Virus record (IMG/VR): IMGVR_UViG_3300026094_000950
Span: 1-34,424 of that record
DNA length: 34,424 bases
Reading direction: 5' to 3' (one strand)
From: a virus
Part shown: in pieces, positions 31,721-34,424 of the stretch
Layout: each line of letters starts with the position of its first letter
Position numbering within the stretch: position 1 is the first letter of the stretch
The notes under the pieces: model-generated
The model's database searches: none
The model's input: only the letters and a program-made list of their open reading frames with translations
Told to the model about the DNA's origin: nothing
Program-made: the position numbers and the translations under genes

Positions 31721-33745
31721 TTAATTACCGGTATATATTATATAATTTAATGTTAGGGTAGGATTCATTGTATTTACAGGTACTCCGAGCGGGTCGTTGA
31801 TATTTTCTTTTAAAATTCCGCCACTTTTCGGTAATGCTTGGCCGTTTCCTGTTCCTGTCGGAGCGTCATACTGTAAACCACCATCGTCCTCGGGGTCTCC
31901 TGCTACATCTCTAATAACATAATATTGATTTACACTACCTCTCAAATCGTGCTCGTGTTCTGGAAGATTTTCTACATTAATTGCCTGTGTTTCAGACCCG
32001 CCAATTTGACCAATACCTTCTGCATATTGACCTGTAACTACATTTGCACTAGTTCCTCCCATGTTGTCTGCACCTAATGGCATTCTTCCTCGCAGATCAG
32101 GTACTTTAAAAAATCCTTGAGTTACTGTAGGGCGTGCTCCAAATTGATACTGAATGGCCTGAAATAAATTACTAAATTCAGAAATTCTATATTCAGAACC
32201 GTCACAAAGTAACCAACCTCCTGGAATGAATTCGCCTGCATAGGGCATTATTATGCCCGGCGGATTAACAGGCACAGCATCTAATAATGCTCGTCTGGTT
32301 ATTTTAAATAGACCTGTTGTGCCGCTTTGCCGGTTTATTAGTATTTCATCATCTACATTTGAGGCGAATACTTCGTCTTTGTTAGAAATAATAGAATTGC
32401 TAATACTAGAATTAAATATCTTTAAGGATCCGCCGGTTTGCCCGTCGAATACTACATCAGGAGCCGATATATCGCCAGAAATTCTAAAAGTAGTAGCAGT
32501 GGTAATTCTGTTTGCAGAACCAGCAATGCCAGACACTGTGCCATTAACATTACCAGTCACATTGCCTACAAATGTTGTGGCATATGCTGTTTGCCATTTC
32601 GATTCTGGTGATCCAAGATTTCTAGTATTATTACCATCTGGAATAACATTAGCAAAAGTTGCTGTATTAGCAAAAGTTGAATCTCCTCCTACATTGAGAT
32701 TCTTTGCAATACCTACGCCGCCTTTTGTGGTAATAGCACCTGTGCTAATAGAAGTACTTTGGTCAGTGCCGTTTATAAAAGCAGAACTATTTGTTTGAAT
32801 ATTACCTATTACATCTAACGCCTCGTCTGGAGCCTCATTGTTTATTCCTAGTCTTTGTGAACTGTCTACTCTTAACACTGTTCTTGATGTTCCACCTGAT
32901 CTTACCCTAACGTCAATATTAGAACCTTCGATTTGATGTTGAATAATTCCCGCTTGTCCTTCTACACCAATGTTTAATGCAGCATCGGTGCCTATAACAA
33001 CACCGGTGTTATTTTGTATGTTTATTGGAAATAGTGAAGTACTTGTTGTATCGCTTCTTAGAAAATTACTAGCTTCTACTGTGTCATTGCCTACAATGAG
33101 GGATTCTGCTTTTTGAGAGGTTCCAACAAATCGAGGGGCGCCGTCTCCGGTTATATTTCGATTTGATAGGTTTATGCCAGGCTCTATTGTTGTAAATCCT
33201 GGAATAACTGTCTTAGGAGTAAAACTGTCGGATGATATAACAGCAATCGGTTGTGCTCTTACTTCTACTAATACAATTGTATATTCTTGGTTATCTGTAC
33301 CAATAACAGTTGTAGGCGATGAGCCTGTGGCAAGTCCGTCAGAAAAGTTAGGTCCGACAAGTACCCAACCAGCTCCTGAGTTAAGGTACAACTGTTGATT
33401 ATCTGTATCTACCCATAAATCTCCAGTTTGAGATTGAGCAACATCTGGTTCGTTAGGAGCTTTGTTTAATCCTCCTGATGGTATCCAATTCGTGCCGTCA
33501 TAGACTTTTAATTGTTCTGCCCCCGGTGTAGTGTCATACCACAACTGTCCTTCTGTTGGTCTAGGCGGTTCTGTTGAACTTGCAAAACTTTCGAGTAAAT
33601 GTAGAAAGTTTTCAGCAATTACTAGCCCGTATCCTGAAAAATTCCTTCCAGGAAATTTTAAACTGGTCTGTTCATTAAGTGTGCTATCAACAACAGTAAT
33701 TGTGCCGTTGTTTGCTTCGTCTGTGTAAGGTATTGAATATGCCAT
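31721..33745 (-). CDS. Tail-fibre protein with tail-collar domain (paralogue 3)
   Basis: A 674-residue protein, largest of the three. N-terminal module: PGRNFSGYGLVIAENFLHLL, TEGQLWYDT, TGDLWVDTDNQQLYLNSGA. The middle contains DVIGNIQTNSSAFINGTDQS and IPDGNNTRNLGSPESKWQTA. Near the C-terminus PPGIIMPYAGEFIPGGWLLC, FFKVPDLRGRMPLGADN and NVENLPEHEHDLRG form the tail-collar domain found in T4 short-tail-fibre (gp12-type) proteins, ending NPTLTLNYIIYTGN. A role in irreversible attachment is likely by analogy; orthology to gp12 is not shown. Confidence 0.88.
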   Translation of the reverse strand: MAYSIPYTDEANNGTITVVDSTLNEQTSLKFPGRNFSGYGLVIAENFLHLLESFASSTEPPRPTEGQLWYDTTPGAEQLKVYDGTNWIPSGGLNKAPNEPDVAQSQTGDLWVDTDNQQLYLNSGAGWVLVGPNFSDGLATGSSPTTVIGTDNQEYTIVLVEVRAQPIAVISSDSFTPKTVIPGFTTIEPGINLSNRNITGDGAPRFVGTSQKAESLIVGNDTVEASNFLRSDTTSTSLFPINIQNNTGVVIGTDAALNIGVEGQAGIIQHQIEGSNIDVRVRSGGTSRTVLRVDSSQRLGINNEAPDEALDVIGNIQTNSSAFINGTDQSTSISTGAITTKGGVGIAKNLNVGGDSTFANTATFANVIPDGNNTRNLGSPESKWQTAYATTFVGNVTGNVNGTVSGIAGSANRITTATTFRISGDISAPDVVFDGQTGGSLKIFNSSISNSIISNKDEVFASNVDDEILINRQSGTTGLFKITRRALLDAVPVNPPGIIMPYAGEFIPGGWLLCDGSEYRISEFSNLFQAIQYQFGARPTVTQGFFKVPDLRGRMPLGADNMGGTSANVVTGQYAEGIGQIGGSETQAINVENLPEHEHDLRGSVNQYYVIRDVAGDPEDDGGLQYDAPTGTGNGQALPKSGGILKENINDPLGVPVNTMNPTLTLNYIIYTGN

Positions 33746-33748
33746 TCA

Positions 33749-34363
33749 TTACACCTCGTTAAATCCGCTGAGAGATTGGACTCTTACTGTATAGTCTATC
33801 TGTATTAATCTGTTAAGACTCTTCTGAACAGGGTGAAATATAACATGAGTCAGCAATCTTCCTTCTCCAGACGACGAAAAAGCACGCAGTCCCAGTTCAT
33901 CAAATATAAATGCGCTGGTTTGATCTGTTGCTGTATCAAATGCATCTTGTCCTTGAGGTTCTCCGTAGTCCAACAAACAGGTTACTACAACGTCAGTGTA
34001 GTTTGTACCGCTAACGTGTCTTGTTTCTATTTTATTCCTAACAGGATCTAGATTATTAACAGATCTATCGTCTACTACTTTTGAGTAAGTTTGGTTATAC
34101 AAACTAGCATTTGTGCCTGTAGAATTAGGAGTTAGGTATGTTATTATTCCGGTAGGATCAATCGAAGTACCACCGTTGCCAAAACTCATTTCTGAAATAA
34201 AACCTGTACCTTGGTTAGCAATACTTTCTGCTAGAGATATAGAGATATTTTCGTAGTGGATAGCATTTCTTTTATCTACTATAGTTTCACCTGATTCGGG
34301 GTCATGTATTTTAATGTGCCCCTGTAGCAAAACTCCGTTGTAATCATTGAATGTGTCAGTCAT
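33749..34363 (-). CDS. Virion structural protein, fibre or baseplate associated
   Basis: A 204-residue protein. VLLQGHIKIHDPESGETIVD and ISEMSFGNGGTSIDPTGIIT followed by YLTPN resemble a conserved marine T4-like structural protein; AFIFDELGLRA and HVIFHPVQKSLNRLIQIDYT complete a compact beta-sheet domain. There are no enzyme motifs. AGGAA precedes the ATG, and a late-type promoter lies 20 bases upstream. Only three bases separate it from the collar-domain gene, so the two are co-transcribed. Confidence 0.78.
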   Translation of the reverse strand: MTDTFNDYNGVLLQGHIKIHDPESGETIVDKRNAIHYENISISLAESIANQGTGFISEMSFGNGGTSIDPTGIITYLTPNSTGTNASLYNQTYSKVVDDRSVNNLDPVRNKIETRHVSGTNYTDVVVTCLLDYGEPQGQDAFDTATDQTSAFIFDELGLRAFSSSGEGRLLTHVIFHPVQKSLNRLIQIDYTVRVQSLSGFNEV

Positions 34364-34381
34364 TTGTTATTTCCTATACAA

Positions 34382-34389
34382 TATTTATC
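34382..34389 (-). promoter_or_regulatory. T4-type late promoter element
   Basis: GATAAATA on the minus strand, upstream of the structural gene starting at 34363. It probably drives this gene and the fibre genes behind it. Confidence 0.6.
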
Positions 34390-34424
34390 GTGGCAAGTCC
34401 GTAGAGCCTGCTTGTAAGAATCTT
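34385..34424 (-). CDS. Possible 3' end of an upstream structural gene, cut by the window
   Basis: One minus-strand frame reads RFLQAGSTDLPR and stops with TAA inside the late promoter, the same stop-in-promoter layout as at 28278-28285. Two other frames also run in from the edge (one ends TSRLYGLATINIV), so the true frame is uncertain. Confidence 0.3.
   Translation of the reverse strand, partial: RFLQAGSTDLPR

Noticed and set aside
32253-32798. A 181-codon open frame on the plus strand
   Set aside because: It lies wholly antisense to the collar-domain fibre gene, has no ribosome site and no recognisable domain; long antisense frames are common opposite Ser/Thr-rich fibre genes.
1-34424. tRNA genes, CRISPR arrays, insertion sequences, attachment sites
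   Set aside because: No cloverleaf-like segment, spaced direct repeats, transposase gene or integrase gene was found by reading; gaps between genes are all under 160 bases.

Overview
The window looks like part of a T4-like marine myovirus genome (cyanophage or pelagimyophage type). Three observations support this. A set of tail-fibre-like structural genes occupies the last 7 kb. T4-type late promoter elements (TATAAATA or GATAAATA) sit in front of several of them. Small conserved genes typical of marine T4-like phages lie on both sides of a large accessory region. Genes are tightly packed, often overlapping by 4, 8 or 11 bases. The host cannot be read from the sequence; a tripartite tricarboxylate transporter pair would suit a proteobacterial host but does not prove one.

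Layout. Positions 1-7679 are on the plus strand: the 3' part of a MoxR-type AAA+ ATPase, a VWA protein with an HExxH motif, four small phage proteins, one tail-fibre-like protein, then a DegT-type aminotransferase, a nitroreductase-like protein and a radical SAM enzyme. From 7704 to the right end everything is on the minus strand, so transcription runs from high to low coordinates. It starts with five structural genes at 34363-27229 (one carries a tail-collar domain). A perfect-consensus sigma-70 promoter at 27197-27225 then opens a long operon: one small phage protein, two GT8-like glycosyltransferases, an unknown protein, a DGD-motif glycosyltransferase-like protein, and a run of radical SAM genes with a 2OG-Fe(II) oxygenase-like gene, another glycosyltransferase-like gene and an SGNH hydrolase-like gene among them. 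After this come a three-module glycosyltransferase-like protein, TctA, TctC and a PP-loop ATPase.

The most striking content is eight radical SAM proteins in one window. Six share an N-terminal twitch-type cysteine set (FC..W, PCC or SC, CxxC) ahead of the CX3CX2C core; two have cysteine sets after the core instead. They are translationally coupled to sugar-transfer, ester-hydrolase and hydroxylase-like genes and lie beside the tail-fibre genes. My inference is a phage-encoded pathway that builds or modifies a glycan, peptide or surface structure; the substrate is unknown.

Regulation divides cleanly. Sigma-70-like promoters (mostly TTGACT, 16-17 bases, TATAnn) lie before the VWA gene, the glycan/radical SAM operon, the three-module gene, TctC and the PP-loop gene. 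T4 late-type elements lie only before tail-fibre and other structural genes. This suggests that the metabolic and modification genes are expressed early and the virion genes late.
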